Assembly: GCA_016929205.1 (NCBI GenBank) | Contig: JAFGJF010000081.1 | Span: 1 to 12,104 of the forward strand | DNA from: Anaerolineae bacterium | GTDB lineage: Bacteria > Chloroflexota > Anaerolineae > JAFGEY01 | Length of the DNA: 12,104 bases | Direction: 5' to 3' | Made by a program: the position numbers and the translations under genes | In this document: positions 6,116-12,104 of the stretch, in pieces | Layout of the letters: every line of letters starts with the position of its first letter | Position numbering within the stretch: position 1 is the first letter of the stretch | The notes under the pieces: model-generated | Seen by the model: only the letters and a program-made list of their open reading frames with translations | Told to the model about the DNA's origin: nothing | The model's database searches: none

Positions 6116-9100
6116 CTAACCCTGCGCCAGCGCCTCTCGGATGATCTCGACCTGCGTTTCCGGCTGGTTGATGACCACGGCAAACTCGATATCGGTATCG
6201 CCAAAAGGCTCCGTCACCGGGACGCCCGCCAGCAATCCACAGATCAGTTGCTGCAGATCGGCCAGCATCGTCGTGCCGCGAGACCCTTTTACCGCCAGCA
6301 CGGACAGAGATTGATCGCCCTTGGAGACCCGGCCCCAGGGCTCTTTGAGGCTGGAAAGACTGAGAAACGGCTTGGGCACGTAATTTCGGGTCCACGCCTG
6401 CGTGCCGCCCGGCGTCTGGATGATCGTACCCGCCAACTCTCCCTGCAGCGCCAGGTTCACAAACAGCAGTCCCACCCATTCGATCCGCCTCGGGGTTGGA
6501 TTGTGGTGTGACAGGTTGACGCGCACGATGGGCGACCCAGGCAACGTCAGGTAACACAGGCTGAATTGCTGCCCCTTGAGCGCTTCTATGTTGTCCACCA
6601 CCCACGAGGCCCGCGCCCCCTTCCAGGCTCCTTCCTGCACGATCTCGGCCTCAACCAGTTCCGGCTCGACAAAGGGCATATCGCCATTCCGGCCGAACAC
6701 GATCGATTGGATGCCGCCGATGTGGTGATCGATAAAAAACATGGGCACCACCTCGGGGAAATTGTCGACCAGGAAAGAACGCTCCTGCGCATCTTGCAGC
6801 CGGATCAGGTTGCCGCCCCGTTCGGCAAGCACGTTGAACTGCAGCGTGCCGTTGGAAACAGCCAGCACATCCTGCCCTTCAAGCGTCTGTTTTTCCACGG
6901 CGACCTCGGGACCAGCAGCCAGCAGCAATGGCAGATCGAAACAGATATCGTACTCGCCATTGAAACACAGTTGCAGCAGCGCCGCAGCAGCATCCGCCGC
7001 TGCCGGCACGGCCAATTCCACATCAAGCACGCTCGGCGTGCCGGGTACAGGTTCAGGCAGCGGCACTGTCCCCTGGACGCCGTCCGGGGTGAGAAACGCG
7101 CCGCCCCATCCGGCCGGCAACTTGAGACGCAGTTCGCCGGGCAACGGATAAGGGGTGATGAAATTCAAAGTGATTTGTTTTCGCACCGTTTCACCGCTGA
7201 ACACGACGTTGCTATCGACCAATTTGACCTCGATCGGCGGCGTGGTGGACAAGCCATAGTTTTGTTCGTTGCTGGGCATCGCGAGGTGTCCGACGAGTTG
7301 GTTCCAGCGGTAGCGCACGTCGGTCAGCGAGACATAAGAAAACCCATACCAGGTGTGAAAGAGTCTGACCGCATCGCCGGGCTGCAACTGCTGTGTCTCG
7401 CATTCTAGCGAGGACATCATCCCCTGCGAGACGTTGATTTTAGAGATGCGATCCGGCTGCCACATCCAGGCGGCAAAATTGCCATCAACCAACCCTTGCA
7501 CGGCCGTCCACGTCTCGGGCCAATGCTCGGGCGTCTGCGGGACCATGTTTTCGTTCATAAACGGCATCTGGCCATCACATTCGACGATTTTGCCATCGAT
7601 CGGCGTAAAAGAGCGCGCGATCTCGCCGAACGGGTTGAGCGAGATCCCGCCCCCGCCGCCGGTGTGCAGCCGCCCGCCAACGATGTGTGTGCCCTCGGCC
7701 TGCAGGTTGACGAGTTCGACCCAGTGCTCGATCTCGCGCACGCCGGGCGTGACGCGGATCCACTTGCGAATCTGGAGACCCGGGAACTGCACGCTGGCGG
7801 CGCAAAGGGCCAGGGTCAGCGTCTTGCCTTCGCGCGCGACGCGATAGTCGTAGACGATCGAGCCGTCCTGGCTCATGCCAAAGGGTGGGCCGGCTTCAAA
7901 ATTGGCCCGTTTTCCGATCCCGGGCAGCGACCGTCGCCCCAGGTTGACGTTGCCCCCTTTGAGATTGACGTACACGTCGACTGCGTCGGTCAGCAGGTGC
8001 AGCCCATCGCCCTTGTTATTTTCGACGACGACGGCCAAATCGCGCACATCGACAACGACGGGAAGACGATAGGTCGGCATAGCTGCTGTCGTGCCGTCCA
8101 CCTCGATCGACGGCCTGGCGTGCACGGTCAAAACGGGCGATTCGAGGTCGGCCGGCACCGTAATGGGAATGCCGATGCCCGAGACTTCTTTGGCTGCCAG
8201 CGCGAACTCGAACTGCTGGCTGCCGGGCAGCCCTTCGACAAAAACGTTGACCCGCCCGTTGAGCGCCGTCTCGGCATAGTTTTGCAGGTCGAGATAAACC
8301 TTGGTCTCGCTCCCGGCAGGGACAACCTGGTAGCCATTGTGGCACGAAAGCGCGACCGCCGGCCGGATCTTGCCGCCGGTCACCAGGTCGACCACCTGCC
8401 CGCCAAAAATGATCCGCGACTTGATCGTCTCGGACGCCTCGCGCCCAAACGTTTCCGCCGTCTCGTCGACGACAAACTCGCGGGAAAGTCTCACCGTCTC
8501 GCCATCCTCGACGGTCATGGCCAGTGGAAAAGGCGTCTCCAGCCAGCGCATGCCTTTGAACGGTTCGGCGCTCAGTGTCACCGACAGATCCTCGCCGGTA
8601 TGATTGTCGATCGTGATCGTCATCGCGTTGGGGATGCCGATCAGAATCTCGTGCGAACGGAGCCGGGTCTTGATCGCCATTGTCTGCCCATCCAGCATGC
8701 GCTCGATGCCGCAGATACCCCACCCGTAACGATCGGCCTCACCCACCAGCCGGTCCTCGCCGGCCTCGAACACATAGGTGTACAATTCCATCCCGTCGAC
8801 GATATGCTTGTCCGGCGCTTGGGCCAGCTCGCGCTGGAAACAGCCGTACCAGTCGGGATGTTTGTCAAACCACGCCTTGGCCAGCGGGATCTGGGTCAGG
8901 GCAGGAATGTAATTCTGCATATAGACGCTCGTCTCAGGCACCCAGAACAGGCCGATCTTTTTATAGAGCGGCACGGCGTTCATATTGCCCGGCCAGGTGC
9001 CCAGGTCCAGGCGCTGCATCCCCTTTTCACGGGCCAGGTCAACGGCGCGCAGCAGGAGCCGCTTGCCAAACTTTTTGCCCTTGACGCGAGGCACGACGCC

Positions 9101-9364
9101 CAAGATGGTCACGAAACAAGCTCCCTTGTCACGCCAGTGCGGGTACAGGCCGCAGTAGCCGACCGGTTCGCCCTGTGCGTCGAGCGCGATCAGATCGGCA
9201 ATGGCCGACGTCTTGTCGAGCCAGTCGTGCACGCGCTGCTCGTCGTAGGGAATGCCTTCGGTAAAACCGCCCGGCCACAGTTCGTTAAAATCGTTAAACA
9301 TCGCCGCGACCTTGGCCGCCATTGAAGGATCGTACACCGCAATTTGGCCTGCTTGCTCCGTCAT
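6116..9364 (-). CDS. GNAT acetyltransferase fused to a large carbohydrate-type beta-domain protein (1082 aa)
   Basis: Residues 1-150 are a GNAT domain: YCGLYPHW (70-77), VTILGVVPRVKG with the acetyl-CoA loop KGKKFGKRLL (95-104), and NAVPLYKKIGL (129-139). The remaining 900 or so residues are beta-rich with no membrane segment or signal peptide. I see Ig-like parts around 250-420, a galactose-mutarotase-like segment around 430-700 (KTLTLALCAASV, KWIRVTPGVREIEHWVEL), an NEW-like or Ig-like segment around 705-825 and a second mutarotase-like segment around 830-1060 (NGTLQFNV, GGNLIRLQDAQ, DHHIGGIQS). Mutarotase folds bind sugars, so an acetyltransferase acting on a sugar or glycan-linked amine is plausible; no glycosidase catalytic motif is recognised. 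The frame extends to 9487, but the promoter lies there; ATG 9364 with AAGGAG seven bases before it is the start. It has its own promoter and terminator, so it is monocistronic. Confidence 0.85.
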   Translation of the reverse strand: MTEQAGQIAVYDPSMAAKVAAMFNDFNELWPGGFTEGIPYDEQRVHDWLDKTSAIADLIALDAQGEPVGYCGLYPHWRDKGACFVTILGVVPRVKGKKFGKRLLLRAVDLAREKGMQRLDLGTWPGNMNAVPLYKKIGLFWVPETSVYMQNYIPALTQIPLAKAWFDKHPDWYGCFQRELAQAPDKHIVDGMELYTYVFEAGEDRLVGEADRYGWGICGIERMLDGQTMAIKTRLRSHEILIGIPNAMTITIDNHTGEDLSVTLSAEPFKGMRWLETPFPLAMTVEDGETVRLSREFVVDETAETFGREASETIKSRIIFGGQVVDLVTGGKIRPAVALSCHNGYQVVPAGSETKVYLDLQNYAETALNGRVNVFVEGLPGSQQFEFALAAKEVSGIGIPITVPADLESPVLTVHARPSIEVDGTTAAMPTYRLPVVVDVRDLAVVVENNKGDGLHLLTDAVDVYVNLKGGNVNLGRRSLPGIGKRANFEAGPPFGMSQDGSIVYDYRVAREGKTLTLALCAASVQFPGLQIRKWIRVTPGVREIEHWVELVNLQAEGTHIVGGRLHTGGGGGISLNPFGEIARSFTPIDGKIVECDGQMPFMNENMVPQTPEHWPETWTAVQGLVDGNFAAWMWQPDRISKINVSQGMMSSLECETQQLQPGDAVRLFHTWYGFSYVSLTDVRYRWNQLVGHLAMPSNEQNYGLSTTPPIEVKLVDSNVVFSGETVRKQITLNFITPYPLPGELRLKLPAGWGGAFLTPDGVQGTVPLPEPVPGTPSVLDVELAVPAAADAAAALLQLCFNGEYDICFDLPLLLAAGPEVAVEKQTLEGQDVLAVSNGTLQFNVLAERGGNLIRLQDAQERSFLVDNFPEVVPMFFIDHHIGGIQSIVFGRNGDMPFVEPELVEAEIVQEGAWKGARASWVVDNIEALKGQQFSLCYLTLPGSPIVRVNLSHHNPTPRRIEWVGLLFVNLALQGELAGTIIQTPGGTQAWTRNYVPKPFLSLSSLKEPWGRVSKGDQSLSVLAVKGSRGTTMLADLQQLICGLLAGVPVTEPFGDTDIEFAVVINQPETQVEIIREALAQG

Positions 9365-9388
9365 GGTTTCTCTCCTTTGTCGATGATC

Positions 9389-9400
9389 GCTCAGGTGAGC
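9389..9400. promoter_or_regulatory. Twelve-base palindrome in the leader of the GNAT-fusion gene
   Basis: GCTCAGGTGAGC is an inverted repeat with two central bases, positioned 25 bases before the start codon and about 55 bases after the predicted transcription start. It could be an operator or a small RNA hairpin just upstream of the ribosome binding site. Function is inferred from position only. Confidence 0.4.
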
Positions 9401-9458
9401 AATATAGAGGGTGTGTTTGTGGAAAACACCAAATCGTCGTTTCACATTGGCATTTACG

Positions 9459-9487
9459 ATTGTATCACACGTATTAACTTTTGTCAA
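9459..9487 (-). promoter_or_regulatory. Strong sigma70 promoter of the GNAT-fusion gene
   Basis: Minus strand TTGACA (9487-9482), exactly 17 bases, TACAAT (9464-9459): eleven of twelve consensus positions, with very AT-rich DNA upstream (about 9490-9530) that could act as an UP element. The start of transcription would be near 9452, giving a leader of about 88 bases. Confidence 0.8.
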
Positions 9488-9552
9488 GGGTCTATTGAGA
9501 TTTTTAATATTTTATGCAAAATCTAAACATACATGCTCAAGACTTGTAGAGG

Positions 9553-9588
9553 GGGACCGTCTGGTGGTTCACGATACCACACGTTCCC
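9553..9588 (+). repeat. Imperfect hairpin upstream of the plus-strand promoter
   Basis: Outer arms GGGACCGT (9553-9560) and ACGTTCCC (9581-9588) pair with one mismatch, and inner arms GTGGT (9564-9568) and ACCAC (9576-9580) pair around a seven-base loop. It lies just before the candidate -35 at 9599, so it is either a binding site or part of a longer structured element. Confidence 0.4.
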
Positions 9589-9598
9589 AGGAGACCGT

Positions 9599-9627
9599 TT
9601 GCCTCAGAGCTCACTTGTCGCTACAAT
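9599..9627 (+). promoter_or_regulatory. Candidate promoter of the dehydrogenase/5alpha-reductase operon
   Basis: Plus strand TTGCCT (9599-9604), 17 bases, TACAAT (9622-9627). The -10 is good and the -35 matches four of six positions. The leader to the start at 9788 would be about 154 bases and holds three hairpins. Confidence 0.5.
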
Positions 9628-9654
9628 GTGACATCATCCAAAAAAGAAAGGAAC

Positions 9655-9704
9655 GCCAGCATCTTGCTGGCTCTCAGGCCGTGGCGACGCAGCTTCCGCG
9701 TCGC
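9655..9704. repeat. Two adjacent palindromes resembling a dispersed repeat unit
   Basis: GCCAGCA (9655-9661), loop TCT, TGCTGGC (9665-9671) is followed twelve bases later by GCGACGC (9684-9690), loop AGCTTCC, GCGTCGC (9698-9704). Each has a perfect seven-base stem. No T run follows either stem, so they do not look like terminators. A closely spaced pair of perfect palindromes in an intergenic gap is the usual look of REP-like or miniature dispersed elements; other copies cannot be seen in this window. Confidence 0.55.
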
Positions 9705-9741
9705 ATAATGACTAGGATCAGCCACCAGGATCAGATAAAGA

Positions 9742-9772
9742 AACTAGTGGCCCTCAAAAGGGTTTACTAGTT
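9742..9772 (+). promoter_or_regulatory. Leader hairpin abutting the ribosome binding site
   Basis: AACTAGT (9742-9748) pairs with ACTAGTT (9766-9772), and inside them CCCT (9751-9754) pairs with AGGG (9759-9762) around a CAAA loop; the GG/TTT bases between could form G-U pairs with one bulge. The stem ends immediately before GAGGTG (9773-9778), the ribosome binding site of the dehydrogenase gene. This position suits control of translation, but no known riboswitch class is recognised. Confidence 0.5.
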
Positions 9773-9787
9773 GAGGTGCACGTTCGA

Positions 9788-10840
9788 GTGACAATTACTG
9801 TCGTTACCGGCGCAGCCGGACACGTCGGCGCAAATCTGGTGCGCGTGCTGCTCGCACGCGGAGATAAGGTACGCGCCCTGATCCATCACGACCAGCGGGC
9901 GTTACAGGGCCTGGATGTCGAGATCGTTCAGGGTGATGTCCGAGACCAGGAAACGTTGTGCCGCGCCTTTGCCGGCGCGCAAACGGTCTATCATACCGCC
10001 GCGCACGTCTCGATCTCGATGGATGCCTGGCCGCGCCTGGAAGCGGTCAACGTGACCGGTACCCAAAATGTGGTGGAGGCGTGCCTGCGCTGCGGGGTCT
10101 CGCGTCTCGTCCATTTCAGCTCGATCGAAGCGCTAAACGATAGGCCGTTGAGCGCGCCCGTCGATGAGTCCCGCCCGCTGGTGGACGACCGCTGCGATCC
10201 GCGGGACGACCGCTGCGATCCGCGGGACGACCGCTGCGATCCGCGGGACGACCGCCGCTGCCCGCCCTACGCGCGCTCCAAGGCCGCGGCAGAGCAGCAG
10301 GTGCGCCAGGGATTGGCACGCGGACTGGATGCCGTGATCCTTTATCCCACCGCCATCCTGGGCCCGTATGATTATCGCTGCGGCTTTGCTACGGCCGGCC
10401 TTCGGGCGCTCGCCAGGGGCGAACTGCCGGCACTGGTCGAGGGCGGGTTCAATTGGGTCGATGTCCGCGACGTCGTGCAGGGCGCGCTGCAGGCGGCGGC
10501 GCGGGCGCCGAGTGGAGCCAGGTACATCCTGGGCGGGCACTGGGCCTCGCTGCGCGACCTGGCAAAACTGGTTGAGCAGCACAACGGCACACGCGCGCCC
10601 CGGCTCGTCGTGCCTATGTGGCTGGCACGGGCCGGGGCCTCGTTCGTGACGGCAGTGAGCCGCCTGGCCGGAAAGCAGCCCTTTTACACGCCGGCGGCGC
10701 TCAAACCGCTGCGCAGCAACCGCTGCATCAGCCACGCGCGAGCGACACGAGACCTGGATTACCACCCGCGTCCATTACAAGATACGGTCGTCGATACGTT
10801 GGACTGGATTGAGGAATATGAGCGAACGCGAACTCTATGA
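9788..10840 (+). CDS. Extended short-chain dehydrogenase, 3beta-hydroxysteroid dehydrogenase-like (350 aa)
   Basis: An NAD(P)-dependent oxidoreductase with the extended-SDR glycine motif TGAAGHVG (7-14), the acidic NAD-contact GDVRD (49-53), HTAAHVS (69-75), catalytic Ser in HFSSIEAL (109-116) and YARSK (161-165) with Y161 and K165. The later LYPTAILGPYD, GGFNWVDVRDVV and C-terminal YHPRPLQDTVVDTLDWI recall the 3beta-HSD/isomerase and dihydroflavonol reductase branch. It probably oxidises a 3-hydroxyl on a ring or polyketide substrate; the exact substrate is not known. Between the Ser and Tyr parts sits a three-fold DDRCDPR repeat (133-153) that the family lacks. GTG 9788 is chosen because GAGGTG lies nine bases upstream and the protein then begins three residues before the first strand; GTG 9776 is the alternative. 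It overlaps the 5alpha-reductase gene by 23 bases. Confidence 0.85.
   Translation: MTITVVTGAAGHVGANLVRVLLARGDKVRALIHHDQRALQGLDVEIVQGDVRDQETLCRAFAGAQTVYHTAAHVSISMDAWPRLEAVNVTGTQNVVEACLRCGVSRLVHFSSIEALNDRPLSAPVDESRPLVDDRCDPRDDRCDPRDDRCDPRDDRRCPPYARSKAAAEQQVRQGLARGLDAVILYPTAILGPYDYRCGFATAGLRALARGELPALVEGGFNWVDVRDVVQGALQAAARAPSGARYILGGHWASLRDLAKLVEQHNGTRAPRLVVPMWLARAGASFVTAVSRLAGKQPFYTPAALKPLRSNRCISHARATRDLDYHPRPLQDTVVDTLDWIEEYERTRTL
10184..10255 (+). repeat. Perfect 21-base tandem repeat, three copies plus a partial fourth, inside the dehydrogenase gene
   Basis: Three identical 21-base units lie at 10184-10204, 10205-10225 and 10226-10246, each coding for DDRCDPR; nine bases of a fourth follow from 10247 (DDR, then RCPP). 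The unit keeps the reading frame, so a gain or loss of copies changes the protein by seven residues without a frameshift. Confidence 0.97.
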
Positions 10841-11579
10841 TGCCCTGATTACCGGCTGGTTCGCCCTTGCGGCGCTCACCGCCGCCGTCCTGTTTTTCGT
10901 CGTCGCTCCCTATGGACGCCACACCCGCAAGGGCTGGGGGCCGACGATCGACAACCGGTTGGGCTGGCTGATCATGGAGGCGCCGGCATCGCTGGTCTTT
11001 GCCGCGTGTTTCGTCACCGGCGAGTATCGAGATACGGTGGGCGGTTGGATCCTGTTTGCCCTCTGGCAAGCGCACTATGTCTACCGCGCTTTTGTTTACC
11101 CGTTCCGGCTGCATCACACCGGCAAACGGATGCCTCTGCTCATCGCCGGGGCGGCCGTCGTATTCAACGCCGTGAACGGCTACCTCAATGGCCGCTACCT
11201 GTCCTCGTTTTCCGGCGGCTATCCATCCGGGTGGCTGATCGATCCGCGCTTTCAGGCCGGCCTGGTCCTCTTTGTCACCGGTCACGCCATCAACCGCCAC
11301 GCGGATCGCACCCTCTATGCCCTGCGCCAGCCCGGCGAAACCGGATACGCCATCCCGAGAGGAGGGCTGTACCGTTGGATTTCCTGTCCCAATTATTTGG
11401 GAGAGATGATCGAGTGGATCGGCTGGGCGATGGCGACGTGGTCGCCGGCCGGCCTGGCTTTTGCCACCTGGGTCGCGGCCAACCTCGTGCCCCGCGCATA
11501 CGCCCACCACCGCTGGTACCGGGAACAGTTCGCCGACTATCCACCCGAGCGCCGAGCGCTGCTGCCGGGACTGTGGTAA
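10818..11579 (+). CDS. Steroid 5alpha-reductase family membrane protein (253 aa)
   Basis: A member of the 3-oxo-5alpha-steroid 4-dehydrogenase family (PF02544), membrane enzymes that use NADPH to reduce a 4,5-double bond conjugated to a 3-ketone. Several hydrophobic segments are present (about 10-30, 50-65, 78-95, 105-118, 145-157, 203-223). Marks: NRLGWLIMEAP (46-56), HYVYRAFVYP (86-95), NGYLNGRYL (120-128), INRHADRTLYALR (158-170), YAIPRGGLY (177-185), CPNYLGEMIEWIGWAMATWS (190-209) and HHRWYREQFADYP (230-242). By comparison from memory with human SRD5A2 (254 aa), N159, D163, N192, E196, R226, H230 and Y234 fall one position from their counterparts, and E54 and Y87 match the catalytic Glu and Tyr. 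Start ATG 10818 overlaps the dehydrogenase gene; its GAGG lies only three bases upstream, so coupling to upstream translation is likely. Plant DET2-like or enoyl-reductase roles are alternatives. Confidence 0.92.
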   Translation: MSERELYDALITGWFALAALTAAVLFFVVAPYGRHTRKGWGPTIDNRLGWLIMEAPASLVFAACFVTGEYRDTVGGWILFALWQAHYVYRAFVYPFRLHHTGKRMPLLIAGAAVVFNAVNGYLNGRYLSSFSGGYPSGWLIDPRFQAGLVLFVTGHAINRHADRTLYALRQPGETGYAIPRGGLYRWISCPNYLGEMIEWIGWAMATWSPAGLAFATWVAANLVPRAYAHHRWYREQFADYPPERRALLPGLW

Positions 11580-11635
11580 AAGAAAGCATATCAAACTTTC
11601 ATCCGCCTACGAACTTGGCTGGAGGCTCGTTCAAG

Positions 11636-12104
11636 ATGAGCCCTGATCGAATCGACTCTATCAACAATCTGCTGGAACACGTGCGGGCGGCGGGCAGCAT
11701 CGCGCTCGATGCGCAGCGCAGCATGAGCTATGCCGACCGAGGCTACAAGGGCGACGGATCGGTCATCACCAAAACCGACAAGCAAGTCGAAGATGACCTC
11801 TTTGAGCGCATATCCCGCCTCTACCCCGGCGCCAATATCTTGACCGAAGAAACCAGCCGATTCTTTAATCCGCACAAGCCATACACCTTTGCCATCGATC
11901 CGATCGACGGCACGGACGTCTACAGCCAGGGTATGGCCGGATGGGCCATCTCGGTCGGCTTGTTGGATCGTGATTTGGAACCGATTGCCGGCATTGTCTT
12001 TGCGCCGCGCCTGGAGCTGATGCTCTTTGCCGACGTCGGGAAACCGGCGACGTTGAACGGCAACGATATCCCTGTGCCGCGTGCCCCCGAACCGCTTTCG
12101 GCCA
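11636..12104 (+). CDS. Inositol monophosphatase family protein, C-terminus cut by window edge
   Basis: The first 156 residues of a Mg2+-dependent, Li+-sensitive-type phosphatase fold. The metal-binding residues are in place: E71 in LTEETS, and D88, I90 and D91 in FAIDPIDGTDVYSQG (85-99). GYKGDGSVITKTDKQVED (36-53) is the usual N-terminal segment. The family includes inositol-1-phosphatase, 3'-phosphoadenosine-5'-phosphate phosphatase (CysQ), histidinol-phosphatase and fructose-1,6-bisphosphatase; the C-terminal part needed to decide among them lies beyond the edge. The DVYSQG after the motif, in place of the NFxxG of classical members, makes a divergent subfamily likely. GGAGG lies ten bases upstream of ATG 11636, and the gene follows the 5alpha-reductase stop by 56 bases, so it may share its transcript, though no functional link is evident. 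Confidence 0.88.
   Translation, partial: MSPDRIDSINNLLEHVRAAGSIALDAQRSMSYADRGYKGDGSVITKTDKQVEDDLFERISRLYPGANILTEETSRFFNPHKPYTFAIDPIDGTDVYSQGMAGWAISVGLLDRDLEPIAGIVFAPRLELMLFADVGKPATLNGNDIPVPRAPEPLSA

Noticed and set aside
7496..9325. A 609-codon plus-strand open frame opposite the GNAT-fusion gene.
   Set aside because: It is rich in Arg, His, Pro and Gly with no recognisable motif, while the minus strand carries clear GNAT motifs, a promoter, a ribosome binding site and a terminator. GC-rich codon use commonly leaves the antisense strand open.
9365..9487. N-terminal extension of the GNAT-fusion protein to 1123 residues.
   Set aside because: The extension covers the TTGACA-17-TACAAT promoter and leader; ATG 9364 has a proper ribosome binding site.
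9411..9770. A 119-codon plus-strand open frame in the gap between the divergent genes.
   Set aside because: It runs across the strong minus-strand promoter and the palindromes, has no ribosome binding site and its composition is not protein-like.
10184..10246. CRISPR-like or regulatory reading of the tandem repeat.
   Set aside because: Copies are directly adjacent without spacers and keep the reading frame of a recognised enzyme, so it is a coding minisatellite.
11580..11635. Terminator after the 5alpha-reductase gene, from the weak pair GAAAG/CTTTC.
   Set aside because: The stem has only five base pairs, AT-rich, with no T run, so read-through into the phosphatase gene is more likely.

Overview
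The window looks like bacterial chromosomal DNA of moderately high GC. It is gene dense, with short intergenic gaps, Shine-Dalgarno sites and sigma70-type promoters, and no phage, insertion sequence, CRISPR array or RNA gene that I can see. The mix of a carbohydrate-active enzyme, several GNAT acetyltransferases, a VanZ-like protein, a stand-alone LexA-type DNA-binding domain and an AbrB/PIN toxin-antitoxin pair would suit an environmental bacterium such as a member of the Chloroflexota. That placement is an inference from gene content, not a proof.

Left part, bases 1-4984, all minus strand. Read in the direction of transcription: a HExxH metallopeptidase-like protein (4984-4187), a VanZ-like membrane protein (4124-3756), a GNAT acetyltransferase (3702-3229), then a promoter and a run of four genes: LexA-type winged-helix regulator (3146-2910), seven-helix membrane protein (2791-2075), second GNAT (2038-1574), and an agarase/beta-galactosidase-like glycoside hydrolase that starts inside the GNAT stop codon (ATGA) and runs off the left edge. 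The hydrolase never meets a stop inside the window and had to be translated by hand.

Middle part, 4985-6115: a more AT-rich stretch with a VapBC-type toxin-antitoxin operon (AbrB antitoxin 5872-5666, PIN toxin 5669-5295, ATGA overlap) behind a near-consensus promoter, followed by 310 bases without a clear gene that may hold a decayed coding remnant. A rho-independent terminator at 6053-6099 closes the next gene.

Bases 6116-9364 encode one 1082-residue protein: a GNAT domain fused to about 900 residues of beta-rich sequence with two segments that look like galactose-mutarotase folds. It has an excellent promoter (TTGACA-17-TACAAT).

Right part, plus strand from 9788: an extended short-chain dehydrogenase of the 3beta-hydroxysteroid dehydrogenase type carrying a perfect in-frame 21-base tandem repeat, translationally overlapped by a strikingly eukaryote-like steroid 5alpha-reductase (10818-11579), followed by an inositol-monophosphatase-family protein cut by the right edge. 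The first two together suggest stepwise redox on a sterol- or terpenoid-like 3-hydroxy/3-oxo ring substrate. The leader of this operon (9553-9772) is full of hairpins, one of which abuts the ribosome binding site. The steroid-type enzyme pair, the repeat inside the dehydrogenase, the structured leader and the acetyltransferase fusion are the points most worth following up.
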